This document shows, piece by piece, positions 7,662-15,986 of a DNA stretch of 64,000 nucleotides. Under the pieces are notes generated by a model, which searched no databases, had not been told where the DNA came from, and worked only from the letters and a program-made list of their open reading frames with translations. Location of the stretch: assembly GCA_035710745.1 (NCBI GenBank), contig DASTCX010000007.1, positions 1 to 64,000 of the forward strand, in the 5' to 3' direction. Each line of letters starts with the position of its first letter. Within the stretch, counting starts at the first letter, position 1. Made by a program: the position numbers and the translations under genes. This DNA is from Candidatus Eremiobacteraceae bacterium. Lineage in GTDB: Bacteria > Vulcanimicrobiota > Vulcanimicrobiia > Eremiobacterales > Eremiobacteraceae.

Positions 7662-9011
7662 TCAGTGGTGCGGCAGCACGGGTGGCTTGGACGGCTTGAT
7701 GCGAGCCGGGTGAAGCATCGGCGCCTTCGGGCCCACCATGCCGTTGACTATCGTCATGTGCTGGTTCGCCCGCCCGAGCGCGGGCGCATAGATGTGGTAG
7801 TCGAAGGCGATCGAGCTGTGGCCGCCTTGGACTTCCCGCACCACGAAGCCACTCGTACCCTTGCTCGCGACGTACAACCCGCGTGTATCGCCGTCCGGCG
7901 TCAGCATCACTCGGTATGCGCGGCTGAGGTCGATCGTCTGAGCGAACGTCGGATCGAGCGATACCGTCGCGACGCCGTCGACAAGCTGTGCAGTGCCGTT
8001 GTCCTCGATCATCGGCGAGGTTGATGCGGGCGCATACGCCGTTGCGGCACCGCCGCCGCGCACGCGCGCGAAGTTACCATAGGCGCCATGTATGTAGAGG
8101 TTTCCCGTAGCATCGATGTAGGCCACGAGGTTGCTGCTCTCATCGTAGGCCGCGAACGGATAGCTGTTCGAGCGGGCGGCCACGCCGATGTACGACCCGG
8201 TGATGTCCATGCCTACTCCGTTGTTGTTTTCTCCCCAGTACGTCGGGCTTCCGTACGTGAATGCGACGACTCCGTAACCGCTGCCGCCGGTCGAATCAAG
8301 ATAGGCGGCGGTGCCGCCACCGTTTGGGCGAGCGTAGTAAGAAGCGCCGTTCGGCCCACCATACGCGTCGATTGCGTTGCCGATCGAATTAGTGGCGGAA
8401 ATGGCCGACGCCGAGCTACTGCCGGTGCTGGTACTCAGACCGTAGCCCGACGTGCTGCTTCCGGCAAGCCCTATGCCGCTGCCGGTGCTTTGACCCCAAG
8501 CGCCGATTCCGCTGCTGCTAGTGCCGACGACGGCGTAGCCACCACCGGAAGTGCCCTCGACGCCAAAACCGGTGCCCGATGAGTCAACGCCCACTACGCC
8601 CTCGACTCCGGATCCGTAGACCCCACGTCCGCTGCTGCTGTCGCCTTCCACACCCGTCGATGATGTCGACATGCCGAGCACGCCTTGCGCCAAAGCCGAC
8701 GTACCTCTGACGCCGACACCCTTGTTGTTCGTACCGAGAACGCCGGTCGTGCCGTTGTTGGCCGCGGTACCCTTTACGCCGGTGCCTTTCGCAGCATCGC
8801 CTTCGACGCCGGTACCGGCGAGGAGGTTCTTATATTGCTCGCACGGACCGCCCGATACGCTGCACGTGACGAGGGCGAACGGGCCGACTTGCATTGTCAT
8901 CGTTCCGTTCGCGGCGATCGCGGGCTTCAGCGCGAGCGCTCCCGCGAGTGCGCCGGCCGTCACGGTAAGCGCTGCCGCCGCAACTGCCGGCCGAGAAATA
9001 AGACTATGCAT
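7662..9011 (-). CDS. Secreted Gly/Ser/Thr-rich repeat protein B, paralogue of A
   Basis: 449 aa from ATG 9011, chosen for the GAGGGAGGG sequence seven bases upstream. Signal peptide about 1-33 (AAAALTVTAGALAGALAL, cleavage near AIA-A). Residues 55-210 consist of short GxGVxG units (GTGVEGD, GTGVKGT, GVGVRGT and others), consistent with a stacked beta-helix or roll. The C-terminal ~95 residues carry ATVSLDPTFAQTIDL, TPDGDTRGLYVASK and GGHSSIAFDYHIYA, clearly the same domain as in protein A. The N-terminal VGPFALVTC...CEQYKN also aligns with A. A His/Pro-rich tail ends the protein. It is probably exported, and I recognise no enzymatic motif. Confidence 0.77.
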   Translation of the reverse strand: MHSLISRPAVAAAALTVTAGALAGALALKPAIAANGTMTMQVGPFALVTCSVSGGPCEQYKNLLAGTGVEGDAAKGTGVKGTAANNGTTGVLGTNNKGVGVRGTSALAQGVLGMSTSSTGVEGDSSSGRGVYGSGVEGVVGVDSSGTGFGVEGTSGGGYAVVGTSSSGIGAWGQSTGSGIGLAGSSTSGYGLSTSTGSSSASAISATNSIGNAIDAYGGPNGASYYARPNGGGTAAYLDSTGGSGYGVVAFTYGSPTYWGENNNGVGMDITGSYIGVAARSNSYPFAAYDESSNLVAYIDATGNLYIHGAYGNFARVRGGGAATAYAPASTSPMIEDNGTAQLVDGVATVSLDPTFAQTIDLSRAYRVMLTPDGDTRGLYVASKGTSGFVVREVQGGHSSIAFDYHIYAPALGRANQHMTIVNGMVGPKAPMLHPARIKPSKPPVLPHH

Positions 9012-9113
9012 AACCAAACCCTCCCTCAAAAAAAGATCCGCCCGTCGTCCACCGCGACAAGTGGATCGTCAAATGATTTCGGTGCGCTCGGTGTTAGGAA
9101 TCGGTGGAGCCTC

Positions 9114-9176
9114 CGCGTTGGACGATCCGCGAGGCCAGCTTATCCGATGAGCGTAATCGATTCGTAAATCGGCGTC
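9114..9176 (-). promoter_or_regulatory. Upstream element shared with repeat protein A gene
   Basis: Second copy of the element at 7498-7555. Here it lies about 110 bp upstream of the start of protein B and abuts the end of the giant BTAD regulator gene. In transcript direction it contains CGATTTACGAATCGATTACG, then CGGATAAGCT. Its position at the end of the preceding gene in the same direction makes a gene-specific promoter plausible. Confidence 0.5.
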
Positions 9177-12100
9177 AGGGAGTGTCGATCGCCTGTTTCA
9201 AGTCCTCGCCTGGGGAGAACTCGACGGCAGCAGCGCGCCGCTTGGCACGGTAATGGTCGGACCGCGCCTGCGCCTTGTTCCACACGGCCTCGCAGCCGAC
9301 GGCCGCGGCCGAAGCCGCCAGGTGCTCGAAGGCGCGGTCGGCGTCGAGCGGCGTGGACAGTGCGTTCTTCTCGACGGCGTCGAGTGCCTGACCCAGTAAC
9401 TCAGCAGCATCGGGTCGGCGAAGCGCAGCCGCGACGCGAGCGCGTGAGAGCTCCGGACAATGACTCCAGCCGAACAGCGTCTGCGCCGCCTGAACTTCTA
9501 TCAGGCGCGAGGTGAGGCTCGCAGCCTCATCAATATCTCCCGGGGCCCCGCGCCCGAGCAAGCCGTCGATGAGGACGTTCGCAATCGCGTTCCAACGAAC
9601 TGGCGAAGCCGACGATCGAGCCGCTTGCTCTGAGGCCCGAGCGTTTTCGACGAGCGCATCCCAATCTCGCACTGCGCTTGCCAGTATTGCGCGCATGTAG
9701 CGGACCCACATTTCGAAATGCCACACAGGATAGGCGGCGACGCCCCCAGCGTCGTGTTGCGCCTCGCCCGACGCGATGTACCGGGTCAAAGCGTCGAGCT
9801 CGCCTTTCGCCTCCGCGAAACGCTCGAGAGCATACCACAGAAGTGACCGAGTATATGTGAACATCATCTCCGCGGGACGCCCGGCGCGACTGGCGGTTGA
9901 CCTTTCGAGCGCCGCTGTCTCGGCAGCATCCCGGAACCGCCACCACGTGATCTGTGCTCTCAAAAGTACGTCGATTGCGCCGCTTGCGACATTCCAATCG
10001 GCGGCGTTCACACCGGCCTCGTAGGCTCTGCGGGCCGTCGCAATCGCTTCGTGTTGGCGACCTTGGAAGCGATACGCGTTCGATGCGAGACGCAGCGCGC
10101 GACCGACCATAGCATGATCTCCGAGACGATGCGCGATCTCGGCGGCCTCGTTCGCATCGGCGGCCTGTTCGCCTGGTCGAAATCCGGTGGCGTACGCCCA
10201 GCTTCGCGTCAGGAGCGAGTCCGCGTGGAGCCGATCATCACCCGATAAACGCGTATGCCGGAGAGCGTCCGTTGCAGCCGCGATGCCAGCAGCGACGTCG
10301 CCGAGTTGCACATTGGCGTTGGCGAGAAGTCTATGATGGCTGCCGACAAGCCGAAAGCGCTGAGGACCGACGCTGACTTTCTCGAGTTGCGCCAAGCCCT
10401 TGCGGGCGCGCTCCGCGGCTTCATGCCACGCAGAGAGCGACGATGCGTCCCATGACGCTTCCTCAAATGCGACCGCGGCCTCTAAGTGATCGTGGGCGGC
10501 AGCGAGATGTCGTGCCCGCCGCAGGGCGCGATCGCTTACCGTACTCTCCGCAAGGCGCGCCGCGAATATACGGTGCAGACGCACGCGACGGCCCGCGTTG
10601 AGCAACGTCGCGCCAACCTCGCGAAAGACGTCGTGACAGAACTCGAACTGTGGACCGACGGATGGCTGCCGGATCACGCCCAGGTCGAGCAAGTCGTCGA
10701 AAGCATCGAGAGTCCGCGTCTCCCCGATGCCGAGCACGGCTGCGACGTCGTCGGCGGTCGCCTCCGGTTCGAGCGCCAACGCGCATGCGACGCTCGTCGC
10801 GTCTTCGCCGCGCGAACGCACGCGCGTCTCGACCTGGCGTCTGAGCGATTCTGGCAGGTCGAGCCGGTGATCGAGGGGTTTCGTAAGCCGCCATCCGCGA
10901 ACTTCTGGGCGGATCGCGCCGGAATGGGCGAGCGAATCGAAGATACCGACGATGAAGAGCGGGTGACCCTGCGTGCGGTCATAGAGCGGGCCCGCCAAGG
11001 CGTCGGCTCCCTCTTGCATCACCTGTCGGATCAGCAAATCTACTTCTGGGCGATCGAGCGGCAATACGTCGACCTCGTCGAACGGGATGCCGCTCAGCGC
11101 TGAGCGCACCGTGTGAATCCCCTCGGGCCGAAGCGTGGCGATCACGCCGTGGCCGACACGTGTCAGCTCGCGGGCGATCGTCGCGAACATAGCGAGGCCC
11201 TCGGCTCGCAGCGCATGTACGTCATCCACCATCAACGCAATCGGACCTCGAACTGCGGCGCAGACAGCAGATGCACAGGATACTGCAGCCTCGGTCGCGC
11301 CCGCCACCACCAACCGGTTGAAATCGTCGTCCGACACCTGCGAGTAGAGGCGCGGCCAGGGGCCATAAGCGCCGGCATCGTTCTCGACACAGCGCACCGT
11401 AAACATAGCGACGTGGCGTGCCGCCGCAAACGCGCGCCCTTGGCTTAATATCGAAGACTTGCCGATACCGGCGTCGCCGACGAATAGCAGCACGCCGCCC
11501 GTCTCCTTCGCTGCCCGTGCGAAAGCGCTATCGATCGCTTCGAGCTCCGGCTCTCTTCCGACAAATCGAATCGTCGGCGTCGTTTCCGCAGGTCGAGCCG
11601 GTGCCTCGATCGCCCCATATCGTGCTTCGAACGCGAAGGATGGTCGCGCGCCCACATCGGCAAGAGCGGCGCGGCAGCGCGCTATGACCGACACCGCCGC
11701 GACATATCTTTCAGCCGCGAGCTCGGCGTCGATGAGTGCGGCGTACGCCGGCTCGTGGTATGGGTTACGCTCTATCATCCGCTGAGCGACGGCGACGTCG
11801 GGCGAGCGCTCGAGGCTTCTGACCAGCAGCGACTCGTATATCACTGCGAGCCGCTCCCGTTCGCTGACAGCCCACTCTTCGGAGACGCCTTCTAAGAAAT
11901 CACCGTTGTACAAACCCAGCGCGGTCTGAGGGTCACCGCACTCGTCGGCGGCAGCGTTGACGAACTCTTCGGCATCGACCCAAAGAGGGGCGCGCCAGCG
12001 GACGATAAGCCTCGTCGCATGGATGAAGTCGTCCGGGTCGATGCCGTTCTTACGAAAACTACGGCGGATCGCCCACAGCGTGGTCTTGAAATTATCGTGA

Positions 12101-12285
12101 GCTCGCTGCGGCTCTGCTTCGGGCCAGAAGATTTCGGTCAGACGTTCACGACTGACGTCGCCTCGACGGTTTAAGGCGAGAAACGCCATGATCGCACGAG
12201 CCTTTTGGATCGTCGGCATGCCGAGCATGACGCCATCGATCTCGAGAGCCAAAGCGCCGAGCGTTGTGAGCCGGCCGGTGGCCAT
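9175..12285 (-). CDS. Giant transcriptional regulator: winged helix, BTAD, ATPase, TPR
   Basis: 1036 aa. The N terminus (about 5-95) is an OmpR/SARP-type winged helix (LEIDGVMLGMPTIQKARAIM ... RRGDVSRERLTEIFWPEA). About 100-210 is the helical BTAD domain. A STAND/AAA ATPase begins near 240 (FVGREPELEAID), with Walker A GDAGIGKSS and Walker B ALMVDDVHAL. The rest is TPR-like helices to the end. Family members bind DNA through the N terminus and use ATP-dependent oligomerisation with the helical sensor region. The gene lies directly upstream of, and in the same direction as, the two secreted repeat genes, so those are candidate targets. It has no LuxR HTH at the C terminus. Cytoplasmic. Confidence 0.88.
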   Translation of the reverse strand: MATGRLTTLGALALEIDGVMLGMPTIQKARAIMAFLALNRRGDVSRERLTEIFWPEAEPQRAHDNFKTTLWAIRRSFRKNGIDPDDFIHATRLIVRWRAPLWVDAEEFVNAAADECGDPQTALGLYNGDFLEGVSEEWAVSERERLAVIYESLLVRSLERSPDVAVAQRMIERNPYHEPAYAALIDAELAAERYVAAVSVIARCRAALADVGARPSFAFEARYGAIEAPARPAETTPTIRFVGREPELEAIDSAFARAAKETGGVLLFVGDAGIGKSSILSQGRAFAAARHVAMFTVRCVENDAGAYGPWPRLYSQVSDDDFNRLVVAGATEAAVSCASAVCAAVRGPIALMVDDVHALRAEGLAMFATIARELTRVGHGVIATLRPEGIHTVRSALSGIPFDEVDVLPLDRPEVDLLIRQVMQEGADALAGPLYDRTQGHPLFIVGIFDSLAHSGAIRPEVRGWRLTKPLDHRLDLPESLRRQVETRVRSRGEDATSVACALALEPEATADDVAAVLGIGETRTLDAFDDLLDLGVIRQPSVGPQFEFCHDVFREVGATLLNAGRRVRLHRIFAARLAESTVSDRALRRARHLAAAHDHLEAAVAFEEASWDASSLSAWHEAAERARKGLAQLEKVSVGPQRFRLVGSHHRLLANANVQLGDVAAGIAAATDALRHTRLSGDDRLHADSLLTRSWAYATGFRPGEQAADANEAAEIAHRLGDHAMVGRALRLASNAYRFQGRQHEAIATARRAYEAGVNAADWNVASGAIDVLLRAQITWWRFRDAAETAALERSTASRAGRPAEMMFTYTRSLLWYALERFAEAKGELDALTRYIASGEAQHDAGGVAAYPVWHFEMWVRYMRAILASAVRDWDALVENARASEQAARSSASPVRWNAIANVLIDGLLGRGAPGDIDEAASLTSRLIEVQAAQTLFGWSHCPELSRARVAAALRRPDAAELLGQALDAVEKNALSTPLDADRAFEHLAASAAAVGCEAVWNKAQARSDHYRAKRRAAAVEFSPGEDLKQAIDTP

Positions 12286-12354
12286 AGCCGATTATTTGGC
12301 GGGAACGCGAGCTCTCTCTTGCCCGACGACGAGGTCGATTGCACGGGACTGGTC

Positions 12355-12492
12355 GCCAGCGGCCTAAGCGCCTTGCGGCGTTCCGGAGCGAAGTTCTTGT
12401 CGGCTTCGAACCGCTATTGGCAGCGCGCTTTCCTTTCATATCATGAGCGTAGCCAAGAGGCACCTCAGCCTCTTGAACGTTATTGGCGACCT
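12355..12492 (-). pseudogene. Truncated duplicate of the PfpI-like gene 5' end
   Basis: 12355-12414 matches 5705-5765 and 12426-12492 matches 5835-5904, both within the 5' part and leader of the PfpI-like gene. About 70 bp, encoding most of the signal peptide, are missing between the blocks. The retained frame reads SGSKPTRTS against SGSKPTGTP in the intact copy, and it then runs into unrelated sequence. An ATG with GAAAGGAAAG just inside it is kept. The fragment faces away from the AraC gene at 12544, suggesting that a PfpI-like gene once sat divergently beside this regulator. Confidence 0.65.
12454..12475 (-). promoter_or_regulatory. Hairpin in duplicated leader
   Basis: CAAGAGGC-6 nt-GCCTCTTG, perfect 8-bp stem. 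It occupies the same place as the GCCGAC/GTCGGC hairpin before the intact PfpI-like gene, but the stem bases differ and pairing is kept. In the other direction it lies 69 bp before the AraC start, so it could equally be an operator for that regulator. Confidence 0.4.
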
Positions 12493-12543
12493 TACGCGCT
12501 CGCGCGGGTGTGCCGCGCAGGCTCGTGGTACTCATGAAAAGCC

Positions 12544-13362
12544 ATGTCGATTTGGAAGCCTGGGACATTCGCTGGAGAAACGCGATCCCTTCGGATCGCC
12601 GGCGCGCTCTTGTCGGAGGTGCGGCACGCGCGCGGCTCGAGTGTCGCTCCCCATTCGCACGAAGCGCCGTACCTCAGTCTACTCCTCGAAGGATCGTATA
12701 CCGAAGGCGCCGCGGACTTCTCTGTGCGCTACGAACCGTATACCGTCGTGTTCCACGATGCGCTTACGGAGCACTGGGATGCGATCGAAGAGAGCGGCTG
12801 CCGGATGTTTTTCGTCGAGCTTTTGGCGTCATGGACGACCGTGATCGCCGCCGCTCAAAAGCGTGCGCACCTCTTCGAGATGGACGGCAGCGCGCCGGTG
12901 TGGTTGGTCCTGCGGCTGCATCGAGAGTTTCTCGCCGGCGATGCGGCATCGCCCTTGACGATCGAGTCGGTATTGTTCGAATTGTGCGCGTACCTGTCGC
13001 ACCCGATACCTGACGCGTCTCGCGAACCGGCGTGGATAGCGGAAACCGAAGCGGTGCTGCGCGCGGACATCGCGACACGCGTCGACCTTCGTTCGCTCGC
13101 GGCGCAGGTGAACGTCGACCCGTCGCATCTGTGCAAGACGTTCCGCCGCTTTCGGCGACGCACGATCGGCGACTACGTGATGGGGTTGCGCGTGCGCTTC
13201 GTCTGCCGGCAGCTCGTCGAGACGAGCGAGCCGCTCAGCGCGATCACCGCGCGGGCTGGTTTTACGGATCAGAGCCATATGACCCGGTTCTTCAAACGCT
13301 TCACGGGGATATCGCCAGCGGCGTACCGTCGCCAACAAGTCCGCGAGCCGATCGAGACTTGA
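12544..13362 (+). CDS. AraC-family transcriptional regulator
   Basis: 272 aa. The N-terminal half (about 10-140) is a cupin-like sensing domain with the metal-site-like HSHEAPYLSLLLEG. The C-terminal ~95 residues contain two helix-turn-helix units: RVDLRSLAAQVNVDPSHLCK and the second with SAITARAGFTDQSHMTRFFK ... GISPAAYRR, the AraC signature. The target is unknown. The following exported aspartyl-protease-like gene overlaps its stop codon and is probably co-transcribed, while the broken PfpI-like fragment is divergent. Regulators of this build usually act as homodimers and respond to a small molecule. Confidence 0.9.
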   Translation: MSIWKPGTFAGETRSLRIAGALLSEVRHARGSSVAPHSHEAPYLSLLLEGSYTEGAADFSVRYEPYTVVFHDALTEHWDAIEESGCRMFFVELLASWTTVIAAAQKRAHLFEMDGSAPVWLVLRLHREFLAGDAASPLTIESVLFELCAYLSHPIPDASREPAWIAETEAVLRADIATRVDLRSLAAQVNVDPSHLCKTFRRFRRRTIGDYVMGLRVRFVCRQLVETSEPLSAITARAGFTDQSHMTRFFKRFTGISPAAYRRQQVREPIET

Positions 13363-14837
13363 TCGCTGCTATCGGCATTTTGGTCGCGGCGCTGGCTGTC
13401 GGACCGCCGGGGAACGACTGCGACGCACGGCATCTGTTGGCGCAGATGCGTCAGGCGAGCGGCGGCGACCGCTGGAACGGCGTCGCCGAAATAGTCGCTG
13501 ATGGCACCGTCGACGATGCCGGCTCGAGCGGCTCGTTCCACGAGGCGCGTGACCCGAAGACCGGCCGAAGCGCGTTTTCCGAATCGCTCGACGTCGGGCA
13601 AGTCACCTATATCTATGACGGCAAGACGAAATGGGAAGTCGACCAAGGAGGAGGCGTCACCGCGCTGGATGCGCCAGATTCTGCGGCGCGAGCGCTGACG
13701 ACTGCATACATCGATAGCGTGAACTTTTGGACGCACCCGGCGCAAACGAGGTGCCTGCGTCCACGATCGGAGGACGCGAAGGCCTTCGATGTGATCCGAG
13801 TCGCGCCGCCCGGTGGCAGCGCCGCCGATCTGTGGGTGGATCGCTCGACGTACCTGATCGATCGCAAGGTCGAGCAGTGGCCGACGACGACGTTGACCGA
13901 ACGGTACGCCGACTACCGTCGCAGTGACGGCGTGATGCTGCCGTATCGCGTGACTCGCCAATACGGCGATCAGAGCGGAGCGCCCGTCGAAGCGGTCGAG
14001 CGGATCCGAACGTATCGACCGCTGACGACCGTACGCGAAACGGACTTCGCGCGCCCGCCCGATCCGCCGCCAGGACGGATATCCGGCGCGCAAGCGTCAG
14101 TGCCGATCTCAGTAGACCACGGCGTAACGGTCTTCGACGCAAGGATAGACGGCCGAGGTCCATTCGCCTTTACGCTTGACCCGGGCGCGCAGGGCGCGTT
14201 GACGACGGTGGCGTCGACGCCGCTCGATCTCGCGATCGGGAAGATGAATCGCGTGATGACGATTCAGATAGGTGCGGCATCGATCGATGATATCGACCTG
14301 CCGGTCTACTCGGGCGCCGCAACCGATCTCTTTCCTAAGCGCTCGCCCGGACTTTCACCGATAGCCGGCACGCTCGGACCGGAAATCCTCGATCGGTTCG
14401 CCGTCCGACTGGACTATACGTCGAACGTGATGACCCTCGCGCCGTCTGGGAGTCTTGGCTGCGCAGGGACCGCTGTGGCCGAACGATTCGTGCTGCAAGA
14501 AGACGATGATATACCGCTCGTCCACGCAATGGTCGACGGCCATGATGGGCTCTTCCAATTCGACTTGCGCGCGCCGGCATCGCTCATGTTGTTCAAACCA
14601 TTCCTGGACCGAACCGGTGTGTCGGGTTCGAACGTCGTGCGATCGCTGTCGATCGGCGGCACGACGCTGCACGGGGTGCCGACCCGCTTTCTCGCCAGCA
14701 CAGCGGGAAAGTTCTCCTCGCGAACCGAGGCGGGAGTTCTAGGCTCCGCGCTGCTCTCGCGTTTCGTGACGACGATCGATTACCGTCATCGGTCGATTTG
14801 CTTCGAACGTGCGGCTAAGACTGCATCTTATCCGTGA
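13359..14837 (+). CDS. Exported protein: LolA-like domain plus retropepsin-like domain
   Basis: 492 aa when started at the TTG that overlaps the AraC stop (TTGA), which gives a signal peptide at once (AAIGILVAALAVG). Residues 20-230 resemble the LolA/outer-membrane lipoprotein-carrier fold (MRQASGGDRWNGV, then alternating strands). From about 245 a two-lobed retropepsin-like region follows. Lobe one has FTLDPGAQGALTT where D[TS]G is expected, and the later GTLGPEILDRFAVRLDY. Lobe two has FQFDLRAPAS in place of the second D[TS]G, and GVLGSALLSRFVTTIDY. The flap and LG motifs are kept, but both catalytic triplets deviate, so protease activity is doubtful. Probably acts outside the cytoplasmic membrane. 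Confidence 0.72.
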   Translation: MIAAIGILVAALAVGPPGNDCDARHLLAQMRQASGGDRWNGVAEIVADGTVDDAGSSGSFHEARDPKTGRSAFSESLDVGQVTYIYDGKTKWEVDQGGGVTALDAPDSAARALTTAYIDSVNFWTHPAQTRCLRPRSEDAKAFDVIRVAPPGGSAADLWVDRSTYLIDRKVEQWPTTTLTERYADYRRSDGVMLPYRVTRQYGDQSGAPVEAVERIRTYRPLTTVRETDFARPPDPPPGRISGAQASVPISVDHGVTVFDARIDGRGPFAFTLDPGAQGALTTVASTPLDLAIGKMNRVMTIQIGAASIDDIDLPVYSGAATDLFPKRSPGLSPIAGTLGPEILDRFAVRLDYTSNVMTLAPSGSLGCAGTAVAERFVLQEDDDIPLVHAMVDGHDGLFQFDLRAPASLMLFKPFLDRTGVSGSNVVRSLSIGGTTLHGVPTRFLASTAGKFSSRTEAGVLGSALLSRFVTTIDYRHRSICFERAAKTASYP

Positions 14838-15883
14838 TATTGCAGGGTAATGGTCGTCGCTGCGTTAGCGGTCGGTTCTACCGACGTAAGTCGAACGCCG
14901 ATGTCGCCGCCGCTCACGGCGTTGATCGTGACCGCCTGCGAGAAGTGTCCGTATGAATCCGCCATCACATCCGCGTTGTACGACCCGGTGCTGACCGTGA
15001 AGTAGCCGCCCATATTCGTCGTACTGACGGCCGCGATGTGCACGCGCGAATTGGGCTGCGTCGTACCCGAGACAGTGAACGATCCGCCGACAGTCGCTCC
15101 ATTCGTCGGCGATACGTTCGTGATGTAATTCTGCACGCCGCTCGTACCCGACGTGAAGCTCCAAGAGCGGTCGAACGGGTTGCCGTTAGCATCCTTGCCC
15201 GTCACATGAACCGTGTGCGTGGTCGGTGCGAGATCGTATGGCGGCGAGAATTGGAAGGCGGTCGCGGAGACGTACGTCGTGCTCGAGACGTCTCGACCGT
15301 CGAGCGAGATCCTCACCGAATTGGGATCGACCGGGCTGCTGAAGGTGCCCGAGACCGAAGGTCTCCTAGCCGACACGACGCTGCTATCGGCAGGATGCAT
15401 ATTCGTGATGCTGACGCTATAGTTAGGCGCGGACGTCGGCTGCGGACCGCCGGCCATCGCGATGGTGACGGTCGACGTGTTGTTGTTCCAGTCGACGTTT
15501 GCGCCCAACGCCTGCGACACGAAGCGCAGCGGCACGAGCGTGCGCGCCCCTACCAGGAACGGCGCGACATCGAGCATTTCTTGGCTGCCGTTCACGATCG
15601 CCACGTTCGAGCCGATCCTGAGGCTGATGTTGCTGCCATTGCCCGTCGCATTGATCACGCCGTTGTCGTACACGACACTTGCGCCAAGCCGTTCAAATAC
15701 ACCGCGAAGGGGGACGAAAACGCGGCCCGATCGTTCGATCGGCGGCTGATCGAAGCCCACCTGCTGGCCGTTGACGACGATGGTGATATCCTGCGCGCGC
15801 GCCGGCGACGGCGCTATTGAAGTTGAGGCGATTGCGACGAGGCCTGCGGCAAGCGCGCAGCCGATTTTTTGCGTGATGCTCAT
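14828..15883 (-). CDS. Secreted copper-amine-oxidase-stalk domain protein with Ig-like domains
   Basis: 351 aa, with a signal peptide ending at ARA-Q near residue 30. Residues 32-145 are the copper amine oxidase N-terminal (stalk) domain, with the paired motifs VFVPLRGVFERLGASV and TLVPLRFVSQALGANV. Despite the name this domain has no oxidase activity and is a common surface or peptidoglycan-associated module. After a Pro/Ser linker come two Ig-like beta-sandwich regions (about 155-245 with HPADSSVVSARRPSVSGTF, and 252-350). Its end overlaps the convergent upstream gene by ten bases. No sortase signal or lipobox. Likely a cell-surface structural protein. Confidence 0.85.
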   Translation of the reverse strand: MSITQKIGCALAAGLVAIASTSIAPSPARAQDITIVVNGQQVGFDQPPIERSGRVFVPLRGVFERLGASVVYDNGVINATGNGSNISLRIGSNVAIVNGSQEMLDVAPFLVGARTLVPLRFVSQALGANVDWNNNTSTVTIAMAGGPQPTSAPNYSVSITNMHPADSSVVSARRPSVSGTFSSPVDPNSVRISLDGRDVSSTTYVSATAFQFSPPYDLAPTTHTVHVTGKDANGNPFDRSWSFTSGTSGVQNYITNVSPTNGATVGGSFTVSGTTQPNSRVHIAAVSTTNMGGYFTVSTGSYNADVMADSYGHFSQAVTINAVSGGDIGVRLTSVEPTANAATTITLQYHG

Positions 15884-15986
15884 GTCCCATTATTCCCGGC
15901 ACAACGCCGCCGCAATCACGTGAGACCCGCATATCGGGAAGAATGCCGCTATCGAATCAGGAGGGAGGACCCGACGCTGTCGCCTT

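Noticed and set aside
13032-13358. Extended N terminus of the aspartyl-protease-like gene
   Set aside because: These 109 codons overlap the AraC gene in another frame and have Arg-rich shadow composition. The signal peptide starts only at 13359.
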